This document shows, in pieces, positions 33,961-46,906 of a DNA stretch of 64,000 bases; within the stretch, counting starts at the first letter, position 1, and each line of letters begins with the position of its first letter. This DNA is from Coix lacryma-jobi var. lacryma-jobi (taxonomy: Eukaryota; Streptophyta; Magnoliopsida; Poales; Poaceae), in assembly GCA_009763385.1 (NCBI GenBank), contig CM019823.1, positions 91,337,104-91,401,103 on the forward strand, read 5' to 3'. The position numbers were made by a program, and so were the translations under genes. Under the pieces are notes generated by a model that did no database searches, was not told the origin of the DNA, and worked only from the letters and a program-made list of their open reading frames with translations.

Positions 33961-35744
33961 TGATCATCTTGTTTGTTTCTAAACACCCATTTTGTTCCAA
34001 TGACTCTTGCGCCTTTGGGTCGCTCTTCAAGTGTCCAAACTTGGTTGCGGGTGAAGTTGTTTAGTTCTTTATGCATAGCATTCACCCAATTCGGATCACC
34101 TAGAGCTTCATCTACAATGGTAGGCTCAACAAGAGACACAAAGGAGTGATGTTAAAAGAAGCAAGTTTTTGAGATCGAGTCATTACACCCCTTGTTGGAC
34201 TCCCATGATGAGATCTTAAGGATGAGCTTGTAGTAGAGGAGTAGTCTTTGATCAACCACTTGAGGGCCGCTTGTGGAGCTTCAACATCTTGAGCTTGTAC
34301 CACCATTTGATCATGGGAGACATGAGTATCTTCAAATGGATCCCTCCCATCTTTGTCATCAAATGTGTGGTACATTGGATTGCGGATGGCTTGTCAATGA
34401 CTTGCACATCATCATCATCATCTTTAGGCTTGATGGCTCCAACCGGCATGTTTTCATTGCTTCCCTCAATGGTTCATCACCTACATCATCAAGATTTTCA
34501 TGCTCTCCTTGAGAGCCATTAGATTCATCGAATTCCACATCATATGTTTCTTTTACCATCCCAGTGGCATGGTTGAATACTCGATATGCTTTGGACTTCA
34601 ATGAGTAACCAACAAGAAAACCAATATCACATCGGCGGTTGAAACTTCCCTAGGTGTAGGCGCTTCTTGTAGATGTAGCATTTGCACCCAAACACTCTAA
34701 AGAATGATATATCCGGCTTCTTGTTGTTGAGTAGCTCATAGGGGGTCTTTCCAAGGAGACGATGGCGGAACAACCGGTTTGATGCAAAGCAAGCGGTGTT
34801 GATTGCTTCCGCCCAAAATCTTTCTGGTGTAGTGTACTCATCTAACATAGTCCTTGCTAGGGTGATTAGTGTCCGGTTCTTTCTCTCAACTACCCCATTT
34901 TGTTGTGGTGTGTAGGTTGCGGAGGCTTCATGTTTGATCCCAACTTCATCACAATATTCTTCAATGTGGGTGTTGTCGAACTCTCTTCCATTATCACTTC
35001 TAATTTTCTTGATCTTCAAGTCAAATTCATTTTGGGCTCTCTTGGCAAACTTCTTGAATGAAGGGGTTGCTTCGGATTTGTCATGAAGAAAGAATACCCA
35101 AGTGTATCTTGAATAGTCATCAACAATCACTGGGCAATAGAGATTTCCACCCAAGCTAGCATATGTTGTTGGCCCAAATAGATCCATGTGAAGTAGCTCT
35201 AACTCTCTTGATGTTGATACAAAGGCTTTGGTTGGATGAGTGTTGGCGACTTGCTTGCCGGCTTGACATGCACTACACAATTTGTCCTTCTCAAATTTGA
35301 CATCCTTCAAGCCTCTAACCAAATCCTTCTTCAATAGCTTGTTGAGAGTGTTCATTCCAACATGAGTCAATCTTCTATGCCATAGCCAACCAAGTGATTG
35401 CTTAGTGAACAAACATGTCTTCAAGTTGGCATCTTCGGAGGTGAAATCCACTAGGTAGAGATTGTTGTATCTAAAGCCCTTGAATATCACTTGTGTATCA
35501 TCTTTCTTGGTCACAACCACTTCTTGTCGGTGAACAAACATTGAAAGCCAAGATCACATAGTTGCCCAACAGATAGCAAGTTGAAGCTCAACGATGCAAC
35601 TAGAAGCACATTGGAGATGGTATATGATCATTTGATATTGCCACTTTGCCCAATCCCTTGACATTGCCCTTTGAGTTGTCACCAAATGTTATCTTTTCTT
35701 GGTCATTGACATTTTCTTCTAGTGAGGTGAACATCCGGGGATCA
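33961..35744 (-). pseudogene. Sirevirus Pol, integrase and start of RT (family D element)
   Basis: Continues the protease segment beyond the solo LTR. The 304-codon frame 35541-34627 holds the integrase: HRRLTHVG and CSACQAGK (zinc motif), LLHMDLFGP, RSDNGREF, NGVVERKNR and KTPYELL. After frame breaks at about 34620 and 34400 comes the N-terminal RT linker (VEPTIVDEALGDP near 34130, GTKWVFRNKQDD to 33961). It is cut off there by LTR A; the rest of RT and RNase H is missing from the window. Very close to 12800-14580 in sequence, so families B and D are sister families. Confidence 0.9.
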
Positions 35745-35748
35745 CCGT

Positions 35749-37308
35749 TGTTGACGCAAAAAGTGACATCTTGCGCCAAGACACACAGCAAGCCGAACGA
35801 GGCTAGCTTCAATCGAGTGCCCGGAGTGTGCTGAATCCGGAGACGTGCCAGTCGGTTTGACCTGAAAACCAACAAGGGATAAAACATGAGAATACCTCTG
35901 GAACATGCTGGGTAAAACCAGACAGTTCTATATGTACGGCTTCGAAAGCCAATCGCGACAGCACACAGCTACAGAAGTTGTCTGTCAGAGCATGTTTGCA
36001 AAGCTTTCGGCAAGTATGAGAACAGAGTATGTGAAGCATATTAACTACCGAATGCAAAAGAAAGACATGCTTGAACGAATCAAAGATATTATAAACAGGC
36101 AACTTGCAAGAATAGATCTATCCAAATAATGCATGCATAGGCCAATCCAACCAATCTGCCGCACGTTTAGTCTTCATAAACCCGTCAAGCATAAACTTAA
36201 GCGAAGCTAATTCACCGCATGATACCACTTGCTATAAGTTTATACCACTTCTTATAATTAGATCAATCCACCGCATGATACAATCTAATTATAACAAGCT
36301 AAAAGCATGCATATATATGTACAGATCTATAAGAGCTCGTTACTCGTGTAAGCTTAACCAAGATCGGCAAACTAGCCGAGTTGGGGTCCATGAGGAAGGA
36401 ACATACAAGCAAGCATGATCAAACTAATCTAAAACCTGCATCTGCCGCACGACACCCAGTTCTATCAAAGCATAAACATGATTGACATGTATGAACCCGC
36501 AACATGTAACAACCTAGATTGAAAGCTGATCCATCATCATGATCTTATAATTAGCAAGCACAAGCAAACTTGTGAAACAAGGCCAAATAGAGATCAATCT
36601 AGATTGGGCAAAAGAGTGTTACAGAAATTAAATAAATAAAACGCATAACACATGATAACTTAATGAATCTACTAGATCTGCCAAATCTAATAGAGCCGAT
36701 AACTATTTTTACTCATGTCTTAATCCGCCGCACGATACAAGGCACAAGCAAAAACTTCCCGTCATAAGCTTAAATCCGCCGCACGATACTAAGCTTAACA
36801 TACGAGACTACTTGCATCATATCTAAATCCACCGCATAATACTAGACATGATAACAAGGTTGTCGGTACTTACGGAGGTCGACGGATCGATGTTTCCTCT
36901 CGAAGAACTCGATGACACGACTTAGGGACTCAAAGATGGCACGGGGCCGGTTTGTATTGATGTGGTTGTGAACAATTTTACAATGGTCGAGGGCTTATAT
37001 TTATACCCTGGACGAAATACAAGTCCTAGACGATTACGATTTACAATGATAAAAAATGGAAAGATACAAAATCTATTCCTAATCTTCTCGGTATCTTTCA
37101 TCACCATATGTCTTCTCATGCAAGTCGGCTTCATCTGCAACATCCATTTCCCGAATGGAAACATCTCACTGCAAGATAGCCGACCGCATAGACATTCATC
37201 GAAATCTTGAGGACCAAATAGCTGTCTGATTGCTTGTCGAATCCTTTCTTCTCTGCTGGCTGGACCCATCTGTCATATCCTCATGCGTGCAAAATTCTGG
37301 TGTTAACA
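35749..37308 (-). mobile_element. Solo LTR of a Tat-type gypsy element inside sirevirus protease
   Basis: On the plus strand TGTTGACGCAAAAAGTG...GGTGTTAACA. It is flanked on the right by CCGGT (37309-37313) and on the left by CCGT (35745-35748), a duplication with one base lost. The uninterrupted family B sequence at about 12798-12812 contains a single copy of this site. Termini and CCGCACGATAC repeats (about 36720-36840) match the LTRs of the complete Tat element at 41950 and 54690, so it is a related family. No coding sequence inside. Confidence 0.87.
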
Positions 37309-37376
37309 CCGGTCATATGTTGTGTGCAACCACTATCAATCACCCAATGAGATCCACCGGTCTTGTAGTTCATCTA
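37309..37376 (-). pseudogene. Sirevirus Pol, start of protease (family D element)
   Basis: A short stretch encoding the protease active-site region (VIDSGCT, read on the minus strand at about 37350-37325). It is separated from the rest of pol by the Tat solo LTR. It still has the base that is missing in the family B copy. Confidence 0.8.
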
Positions 37377-37389
37377 CACACATAAGAAA

Positions 37390-39771
37390 TCAAGCTTGAG
37401 CTTTTGGACCCAAACTTGTTGAGGTCCCTTAACCTTCTCTACTAGTGACTTTGCAACCCAAATTTGCTTTGGCCTATTCTTGTTAGGAGGCCCCATGAAC
37501 ATAACTTTCATCTTGCCACTAGAGTCTTGTCTAAGCATGTAGTGAGCATTGAAAGCAAAGGGCCTAGCATGCTTGGGCAAGGGTGTAGGTTTAGGCTCTT
37601 CACAATCATGAGCAAAGTGTCCTTCTTTTCCCACTCATAGCATCTTCCAATCTTCTTCTTCTTTGGCTTAGTGATGCTTTTGCGTTGCTGCTTCATCTTC
37701 TCTTCAAGGAAGCCAATACCATTTCTATTTGTCTTCATCACGGTGTTCATGAGTAGCTCACTTTGAAGACATTGCCCCTTGGTGAATTTCTTCAACCCGG
37801 TGGTAAGGTGCTCCTTCTCTCTCTTGAGCTTGTCATTCTCTTGTTGGAGCTCTAATTGAGATGGGCTCATCTTGTAATCCCTCTCCATCTTCAATCTCTT
37901 GTTCTCTCCTTTTAGCATGTCTAGCTCAAGTGACATGCTATACTCATCATCTTGGGTTTCAATGATGACTTGCTTTGTGGTTGCAAGCTTCTCTAGATCA
38001 ATCTTGAGCTTTGCATTCTCATTCTTGATCTTGACATAGTCATCATAGTGATCGGCAACAACCACATTCTTGCCCTTGCCACTAGCTCTTGCTCATCATG
38101 CTCACTAACCAAGTCCTCACAAGATGTTGCTATGTCACACTTAACAACAAGGTTAGGAGCATCAAGTGTCTCATGTGAAAGCATATCATAAGCAACTGTG
38201 AGGGTATCATAATCAACTTTCACTTGAGTGTATTGTTCTTTGAGCAAAGCATAACTAGTGGTAAAGTCACTATGCATCTTATCAAGTTTTTCATTTTTAG
38301 CTTTGAGCTCTTGTTAGAGGACTTGAGCTCCTTGATAGTGGATGACATAGTAGCAAGTTCATCTTTTAGCTCATTACTAGCATGATCATATTTCTCAACA
38401 AGAGATTCATTTTCATCAACAAGCTTTTCATTTTTAGCTCTAGTCTTTCTTATGATTTTAGAGTAGTTGTTTAGCAATTTAACAAGCTCATCATAAGTGG
38501 GTGACTCAAATTCACCATCACTATCACTATCACTAGAGTCATCATCGCTTTGTACCTTTCGATCACCTTTAGCCATGAGGCATAGGTGTGTAGACGATGA
38601 TGGTGACGGTGGTGGTGGTGGTGTAGAGGAGCCAATGACTAGAGCGGCCACCTTCTCCTTCTCATCATCACTATCTTCACCGTATGAGCCACCGGAGGAG
38701 TCATGTCGGTGAGCCAATCACCAACAATGTATGCTTTACCACCTTTCTTGTTGTATTGCTTCTTCTTCTTGCCATCCTTCTTGTAGTAGGGCTTCTCATT
38801 CTTCTTCTCATCTTCACTTGATGAGTCATACTTTTGCCCTTGTTCTTGTTCTTGTAGCTCTCTTTCTTGGGCTTGGTGCATTGATGAGCAAGATGGCCAA
38901 GCTCACCGCAATTGTAGCAATCCATTTCGGAGATTGGCATCCTCTTGCTACTTGAAGAACTTCTTCTTTCTTGAGTCAAAGTTGACTCCATTCTTGTGAA
39001 GCTTCTTCAACATCTTGGTGGTTCTTCTCACCATGAGAGCGATGTTGGAATATCAATTCATCACTTGAGCTCTCATGATGCACCTCAATAGCCTTGGACG
39101 TGCCCTTCTTGTCATGGCTAGCTTTGAAGGCCAAGTCCTTCTTCTTGTCAGTGGAGGAGCCACCACTTGGTGTGATGTGCATGTACATCTCATGCGCATT
39201 GATCTTTCCCAAGATTTGAGTTGGTGTAGCGGTGGTAAGATCACTTTGATGTAGAACCATCACAATGTGTCCATACTTCTCAATTAGAAGGACACAGAAT
39301 CTTCCTCGCAACATCGGATGGTTGCATTTGTGTGAGGCCAAGTCCGTTGAGTTCTTCTACAAGAACATTCAAGCGTGAGTACATTTCATTTGCACTTTCA
39401 TTACCATGCATATCAAATGAATGAAGCTTTTGCATAACTAAATGATATCTCTCCTCACGCTCACTCTTGGTCCCCTCATGGAGAGCACAAATGTTATCCC
39501 ATAGATCATGGGCATTCTTGTGGTTTCGGACATGGTTAAACACATCCTTGCAAATGCCTCTAAAAAGAATGTTTTTGGCCTTTGCATTCCACTTTTCATT
39601 TTCTTCCTCATGTGGCGTGAGGCTAGTGCCCTCCTTGGGTTTGGGGAACCCGGTTATGGCGGCATCACGGCATTTCACATCAACCGCTTCTAGGTACGAC
39701 TCCATACGGATTTTCCAATATGGAAAGTCGTCTCCCTCGAACATGGGAGGTGGTCCATCACCTCCTGACAT
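37390..39771 (-). pseudogene. Sirevirus Gag (family D element, frame-broken)
   Basis: Starts MSGGDGPPPMFEGDDFPYWK at 39771 and ends with a TGA at 37392-37390, at the same place as the family B gag stop. Contains the N-terminal domain (39771-39280), basic linker, first knuckle CYNCGELGHLAHQC (about 38923-38882), acidic and coiled-coil segments (38717-37508), and second knuckle ending CGKEGHFAHDC (near 37610). Breaks are visible near 39290 (two bases fewer than the family B copy), 38980, 38850, 38300, 38080 and 37630. Same architecture and length as family B. Confidence 0.9.
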
Positions 39772-39824
39772 CTTAACTCTAGGCGGTTAAGCCTAAATCG
39801 AGAGCATGAGGCTCCGATACCAAT

Positions 39825-41394
39825 TGAAAGGATCAAGATGCCCAAGAGGGGGGTGAATTGGGCTTTTCTAAAAACTTTTGCAAGATAAAACCTAACAAGC
39901 CCCAATTAACCCCCTAGTGCCTAGAAGTGGTTCTCTTTATTCTACCGCACAAAAGATCAAGTCTATGCCACTCCTACTCTAGCAAAGCAATCCAATATAG
40001 AATGAACAACAAGTAGTAATGCGGAATTGAATTGCTTGAAGGGTAAAGCGTAGTAGGTAAGGAGTAGAGATGACACGACGATCTTTTGCCAAGGTATCGA
40101 GGTGTCGGCACACCCCCCCCCTAGTCCTCGTTGGAGCACCCGCGCAGGGTATCGCTCCCCCTTGATCCACGCAAGGATCAAGTGCTCACTACGAGCTGAT
40201 TCTTCACCACTCGGCCCGGTGAATCGCTCGCTACCGGTCACAACTTGGCTGGGTCATCCACAATGCCTCCGGATGATCACCAAGCTCTCCAATCGCCACC
40301 AAGCCGTCTAGGTGATGCCGATCACCAAGAGTAACAAGCTAGAACTCTCACTTGACCAAACACAAGGCCAAAGAGATGGATGGATGCACACTTGCTACTC
40401 AATTCTCACTAGGAGGTGTCTAATTCTCACGATTAGCAAATCACTCAACCTCACTAGGGCTCTTGCACTCACTCACACTCATAATGTTTTTCTCAGTAGA
40501 TGGAAGTGGCAAGAACACTGAAATGGATGAGGAGGTGGAGTATAAATACTCCCCCAACCGGCCATCCAAAAACAGCACAAGACAGGGTTTCTGCGGGGCA
40601 TCGGACGCTCTGATGCTAGGCATCGGAGGCTCCGATGACCTCGACCAACGGTCAACTGTACCCTCTTGTCAGACCTGTTTAAGGAGCATCGGACGCTAAG
40701 TAGCATCCGATGCCCCTGCATCGGAAGCGTCCGATGCCATTTGACCTCTCTGGAACCTCTCTGGATGGCATCGGATGCTGGCCTCAGCATCCGATGCCAG
40801 CGTCCGATGCAGCCCACAGTTCACTCGCAAGTGAACAGTAGCATAGGAGCGTCCGATGTGGCAACATCGGAGCCTCCGATGCCACGCACCAGACTAATCC
40901 ATAAGTCGGGGTGGGCATCGGAGCCTCCGATGCCCACCTAGCCAGCATCTGAAGCCCCTAACAGGGCCAAATCGAACTCGGATCGCGATGCGGCCTAAAC
41001 GACTTTTGATCCTCTCGACTTAAGGCATCTCTCTGAGCTACCTAGGGCTATGAAATAACAAGTGTGCACCACACCTACCTCAATAGACTCGTCTAGGTCA
41101 AGCTACTGATTCACGCTCCCCTTTATAGTACGGCCAAAGAAAAAACAAAGACCTAAGACTATCTAAGTGTCCTCCAACACCATATGACACTTAGCCTAGT
41201 CTACCACCGTCTTCGTCGTCCATCCTTTAAAAACCGAAACGATATCCATCGCCAGGGGACATGAACTCCATATGCCCGTATCGTCGCCATTACCATGACC
41301 TAACTCAATCCTGTTTCTACAAAAACACACGTTAGTCACAGTAATCTTGTGTTTCATCCAATCACCGAAACCACTAGGGGCCAAGATGCGTTCA
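39825..41394 (-). mobile_element. LTR, sirevirus family D (5' LTR, minus strand)
   Basis: Read on the minus strand it runs from TGAACGCATCTTGG (41394) to GATCCTTTCA (39825), 1,570 bp, followed by the PBS ATTGGTATCGGAGCC (39824-39810). The opening, middle and 3' end follow the family B LTR, but the palindrome cluster is different: GCATCGGANNCTCCGATGC-type motifs at about 40595-40945. A TATA-like TATTTATA lies at about 40541-40548. Confidence 0.88.
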
Positions 41395-41949
41395 GCTACT
41401 GTCAGCCTAGGGCCACTGATCGAACACGTCTGGTCACCACCAAGACAACGTCCTATCACCTCTGTGACCCTAGATCTCACCTCCTTTCTACTTGTATCTT
41501 CCATATTGCTTCCAGATGACAACACCAAAGTGTTTCACCGCTTGTGCATGTGTGCTAGCATTTTTAAGGGTTTGTTAGTTCACTTACTAAGCTCTAATGC
41601 ATTCCTCCATGAGTTTAAAGAACACTTAGTGACACTTGAAAACACTGCAATAACCATGATTTATCCTCTCTTGATAGTACGACTATCTATCCTAAATGTT
41701 ATGACTCTCTATGGTGTCTTGATCGCCAAAGCAAAGAGCCCTCTAGGTTACATATTTGATCGAGAGCCTCTTTGCTCCTTCTCTTCTGTTCTTCTTTCTT
41801 CTTTTTCTTCTTTCTTCTCCAAGGATGAGCACTTGATCACATGGTTCACTTGTGGTCATCATCATCTCCTCCATGGTTGCCATCTAGCTTGCTCCATCTT
41901 TTAGTTTGACACTAATTCACTATTAGCTACACACATACTTAGCTCATAG
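41395..41949 (-). repeat. Remnant of another sirevirus LTR (relative of the 30525-32286 solo LTR)
   Basis: It parallels about 31800-32260 of the solo LTR: a block with AACACCA(C)CAAAGTG, GTGTGCTAGCATTT, CTCTTGATAGTACGACTATC, CTCTATGGTGTCTTGA and GGTCATCATCAT...CATCTAGCTT in the same order. It is cut on the left by the family D element and on the right by the Tat element. Confidence 0.65.
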
Positions 41950-43352
41950 TGTTGACACCGGTTGGCACCAAAAGTGACGCACTGTGCCAATCACACAGCA
42001 AGCCGGAGAAGCTGGCTTCAAACGTGGCCCGGGTGCTCAGAAGTCCGGTGCGTGCCAGTCAGTTTGCCCTGCAACTAACAAGGGAAAGAAACTGTTAAAT
42101 ACAAAGCTGGAACATGCCGGGTATGACCAGACAGTTCCAAGATATACGGCCCTGAAGCCACTTACGACGACATATAGCTATGAAAGCTATCTGCCAACAG
42201 GTTTAAAGATTATTCGGCAATATGAACAGAGTTACGTGAATAACAGGTTGCCGAACACGTTTGCATGAGAATCGTACTTGCATGATGTATTAAATATAAG
42301 TTAAAACTTAACCAATCTCGATTGTACAACCGAGTTGGGGTCCATGGGGATTGAACATACAAACTAAGCATGACTAAACTAATCTAAAGCCGCGCCTGCC
42401 GCACGACACCTGGCTCTATCATAGGTCAAACATACTCAACGTGCATGAACCCTCACCATGTGACAATCCAGATACGATCCAATCGGCTATTACGAACAAT
42501 AGATCTACTGCATAAAAGACTTTACAATAATAAACGTGAAAGAACAGAGCAGATCTATAAAAGATAAAGCCGAACCGAACGGTATCTAGATTGGGCAAAA
42601 GTGTTATGATGAAATAAACATAATAAAACATATAACACAAGGTAACTTAATGAATCTATCAGATTTGCCAAATCTAACAGAGCCGATAACTATTTTACTC
42701 ATGACTCAATCCGCCGCACGATACAAGGCATAAGCAAAAACTTCCCGTCATAAGCTTAAATCCGCCGCACGATACTAAGCTTAACGTACGAGACTACTTG
42801 CACCATATCTAAATCCGCCGCACGATACTAGACATGATAACAAGGTTGCCGGAACTTACGGAGGTCGACGGATCGATGGCCCCTCTCGAAGAACACGACG
42901 ACACGACTTGGACTCGAAGACGGCACGGGGCCGGGTTGGTTGTATTGATTGTGAACGTTTTACAATAGTCTCAGGGTTTATATTATACCCTGGTGTTCTA
43001 CGAGTCCTAGGAGGACACGATTACAACGACAAAACAGGAAACTTATCTAAAACACGATGCCTTTTATTCTAAGCCTCCCTTAATAATCGGCACGTGCTAA
43101 CATGACGAGATCTTCTGTTGCCGAATCTTCTGATATGCCGTATTTGTCGCAAACCGACTTAGCCTGAGGTAGCCGACCGCAGCGCCATATTGCCGAATCC
43201 ACCCCCGTTTGACCAGTCGCCTCCACAGCCTTACCGAATCGATTGGATTAGCCGACCGTGCTTGCTATCTACCGAATCCCTCAGGTGGTGATTTCTCCCG
43301 AACCTGCGCCGTGCTGGCCCACTTGTCATAGTGCGAAAATTCTGTGTTAACA
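41950..43352 (-). repeat. 3' LTR of the Tat element
   Basis: Plus strand TGTTGACACCGGTTGGCACC...GTGTTAACA. The first ~11 bases are extra relative to the other LTR (TGTTGGCACC), so the true edge may be at about 41960. Contains CCGCACGATAC repeats (about 42710-42830) and a near-symmetrical TATATTATA (42979-42987) that could act as a TATA box. Confidence 0.9.
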
Positions 43353-43370
43353 CATGCCCCCTCAATTTCT
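43353..43370 (-). other. Polypurine tract of the Tat element
   Basis: The minus strand reads GAAATTGAGGGGGCATG directly before the LTR start TGTTAACAC. Confidence 0.8.
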
Positions 43371-43491
43371 GCACAAAGGCATTTGTTCTGAAATTGACCA
43401 CAAGTCCGCCGCGCATTCTAGGTCAGCACTGCTTCAAACTCTGCATCTTCTCCAAATCATCAACAGCTTCAAACTCCACCCGAGTTTCGCA

Positions 43492-46446
43492 ATGGCGACC
43501 CACGACGAGATCCCAGAGGTAAATTTCTTTTCCTTTCAACGCATTCGGTCAATTTATATCGGCATTCGGCTCATTTAGCTTCCCCCGCACACCTTCTCCT
43601 TTCAGGCCCTTAGGGATGAAATTCTGATTCCTTGCGATGCGGATCCCGACTCCTACTTCTTGGGACCGATGGGAAACTCCAATCCAACCAATATCATCGG
43701 TATGGAGACCAACAGAACCCTTTCAAGTATGGAGTCATTTCATCGAACAGGTGGCGGTATACCTTCAAGAACTGGCCCCTGCCCGCGGTCACCGGCTGGA
43801 GGAATTGGTACAGAAGAATTCAGGCGAGATTTGGGCCTCACTGGGAAACCCAAGACATCCATCATGCTCTGGAACTGTCCCTGGCCGACATGCCCAAAAA
43901 TGAGTCATTGCTCATAGCAGCTTCTCATTTTTGGTCAGATGCCCTCAATGCTTTCGTGTTCGGCCATGGCATAATGACAATCACACTAGCCGATGTCTTC
44001 ATGATGAGTGGCCTGAACATTACCTCGATCATGAACGCCGACGAACTGCTAGAGAAAATTCCTCAGAGATCCATTGATGTCAGTGTTGGATGGATGAAGT
44101 ATGTAGAGATCCACAACAAAATATCAGGCCCAGTAGCAGAAACAGAGCACAGGGCTTTTCTAAACATGTGGCTATGCAGATTTATCTTCTGTGGGAGATC
44201 CAACGAGCCAACCCTTAACTACATCGCACTGGCTGATAAATTATCCAAAGGAAAGCAACTCCCTCTAGGCAGGCTCTTCCTGGGATCCATATACCACATG
44301 ATGCATCAGATCTCCACTCAAATGTATCATGCCACTCATGATAGCACAGATGGACTGCCACCAATTGATTGTGTCAATGGCCCCTGGTGGTTTGTTCAAA
44401 TGTGGTTTCAGCTATACATGCACCAAATCATTGCTGTGCCATTGGACAACCTCAGCTTTCCCTCCAGCAACTTCGCTGAGGATGAAGAGGCCACAGAGAA
44501 AGCTTGCCAAACTTATGGGGAAGCAGCCACTGCTATAACCATAAACAAGAGTATTGGCAGTCTCTTCAAATTATTCTTCAAGGGCTTTAATCAGGTGCTC
44601 TGGTTACCCTACAGGGAGAATGACAACCTCACTTCCCTATCAAATTCAGCTTTGATGATGGCTGCATAGACGAAATGGCCACAGGAGTTTTCAACTCATT
44701 TATCAAACCCTGCATCCTACCAGCCGAATTCAACAGAGGAAGACAAGTGAAGCACACTTATGAATTCTATTATCCTAACATAGCAGCTAGGCAATTAGGT
44801 TGTGGACAGCTCCCTCCAAAACTCATCTTTTCCACCATCATCAAGCCCAGGGAGCAGATTCAGTCCAAAGAGCGTATTACAATAGGGATGCAGGCCCATC
44901 GAGTATTCAGCCTGGGGCAAGATCTGCCAGACTACAAACAGTACCATTTCATTTGATCCAGTCTGCTCATCCTCTTTTTGAGTCCTGGTGGCAAGAATGG
45001 CATGATCATATCTTCAACAGCCCAGTCCATCCCATGTGCCTGGAACTTCAAGCAGACTTCAGCTCTGACAGCGAGGTACAATAACAAGCCACCTGTTGCT
45101 TTAGTATTTGATCCTTGAGATTTCTAACTTTTCAAAACTTCCACAGGACTTCACACCCAATTCTGACATCAGGCCTATCCAATATCATCAAGCAGGGCCA
45201 ATCACTGTCCTGGGACACAATGCTCCTTCATTGACTCAGCTTATGAAATCCCAAGCAGTCTCATTAACCACCCTCTCAGCTAAAGGAGAGAAAAGAAAGG
45301 CCACTAAGGGCACTTCCAGCTCCAGGCGAACCAAGACCAAGCAAAACACACCTCCTCCAAAGGTAAGATGTCCTAGTCCTTCCATCATTATCAACTTATT
45401 CTTGACTGGCTTGTATACCATTACAGGCCTCTTCCCCTGAACAAGAAAACGCTCAAACGACGGTGCCCCCAATCTTTATTACCTTGGAAAATGATGAGCA
45501 TGAGATGCCGAGGAAATGGACACCCAGAACCGGATGATGTCAACATTGGTAGGTCCTTTAATTATCCCTTCAACCAGCAGATTCTTGCCTCTCTTGACTG
45601 ATCAGTAATTTCACAGAGACGACACAACCGGTGAGATTTCATCGGTTCAACTCCAGACCCTGCTGGCCATCCGGTTCTCAACCAGATCCAGACCCTGTCA
45701 ATCAGCCGACTCATCAAGTAAGAATTAATTCTCATTTCATCCCTTCTTCGCACTTCACCTTAGTCGGCTAACCTGTCTAAATCAACACAGACTTTCATCA
45801 GTTCAGCTTCCGAGTATGCATTTGATGTCAACGAGTTCCTGAACAAAAGAACAGTGGCCAAAAGACCATCGGCACTCGTCCAAGATGTCCTGAGCAACAT
45901 AACAAACTTTCTGAGTCAAGACATCTTGTCCTTAGTCAGAGACGCCGATGAAGTTAAAAATCTCCTCGAGCCCATTGCTGAGGACATTCCAGAAAATCTG
46001 AGGCTCCATCTGGAACCGTGTCTACATGGATGACTGTTTTGCCAAGGTGAAAAAGCGAGCAATCAGAAGCTGATCTTCAGACTGCCAAGTCCAAGTGCAC
46101 CCAGGAAGTCAATGATCTGTACACTCAGTTCCAAGAGGCCAAGAACTCTCAGGAGACTCTGGAGGCTCAGTTGAAAGAACTGCAAGAAAAGAGATCTGAA
46201 CTGGAAGCCCAACTAGCCCAGGTCAACTCTGATATTCAGTCATGCACCTCTCGGCTATCGGGTTTACCGAATATCATTGAAACAACATCTTCCAGGCTGT
46301 CATCGGCGCTTGATGAGGATATCAAACTTAGCACGAGGCTTTCACAGGCACAAGGCACCGAAGAGGAGGACAAAAAGGCACTGGAGCATGCTAATCAGGT
46401 CAAAGCCGATACCCTGGCGGCTATAAATCAGTTCTTGAACAACTGA
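43492..46446 (+). pseudogene. Antisense plant-mobile-domain (PMD) gene with C-terminal coiled coil, at least six exons, frame-broken
   Basis: Transcribed opposite to the host element. Exon 1 is 43492-43518 (MATHDEIPE), intron 43519-43605 with GT-AG ends, then a long exon to 45075 holding the PMD: WYRRIQARFGPHW, LLIAASHFWSDALNAFVFGHG, DVFMMSGLNITS, GPWWFVQMWFQLYMHQ. Further exons with GT-AG borders: 45147-45362, about 45427-45548, about 45617-45717, and 45791-46446, the last encoding a coiled coil (KELQEKRSELEAQLAQVNS) and ending TGA. Frame breaks lie near 43668, 44650, 44955, 45500-45535 and 46020. PMD proteins in plants include transposon-borne copies and the host MAIN/MAIL1 proteins linked to silencing. 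The role of this copy is unknown. Confidence 0.8.
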
Positions 46447-46790
46447 GATGACTGTAATGAACTTTTAATTTCAGCAATCCTGCGTCAGAATGACTCAAAC
46501 ATCTTCTTGTAATATATCTATTTTGCATCCAATCGGTTACCGTTCCGACGACATCGTGATTAACCGTGTAAACCTGTTCGGCAATTTGGCCAGTGTTTGT
46601 CCCGAACACCTAAATCGGCAATTTTGCCGAAGCCAGGCGTTCTAATCTCCGCCGAACACGCGAGTGCATCCAGACGGTTTGCACAGCCCGTACTGCAGAG
46701 GCCCATCTCGGGAAGCAGGAAAACCCCAATCCGCCGGTTGATATTCGGCGTGCTACCCCGGGACACTCGCCACGATCACTGTTCCGATTT
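46447..46790 (+). other. Spacer between the two antisense genes
   Basis: No ORF supported. Probably contains the 3' end of the PMD gene and the promoter of the next gene; a TATA box follows at 46791. Confidence 0.5.
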
Positions 46791-46797
46791 TATAAAT
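46791..46797 (+). promoter_or_regulatory. TATA box of antisense gene 46907-47789
   Basis: TTTTATAAATCGCCC lies 116 bp before the ATG in otherwise GC-rich DNA, a plausible core promoter with a ~85-nt leader. Confidence 0.55.
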
Positions 46798-46906
46798 CGC
46801 CCCTGGAGGCCTGCCTTCTCCCCATCTTGCATCCGCTCCTCTAGTACTCTCGCCGCCTCGGCTTCCTTGCTTACTCCGCCCCAGAAAACCCTAACTTTCG
46901 AGTGCA

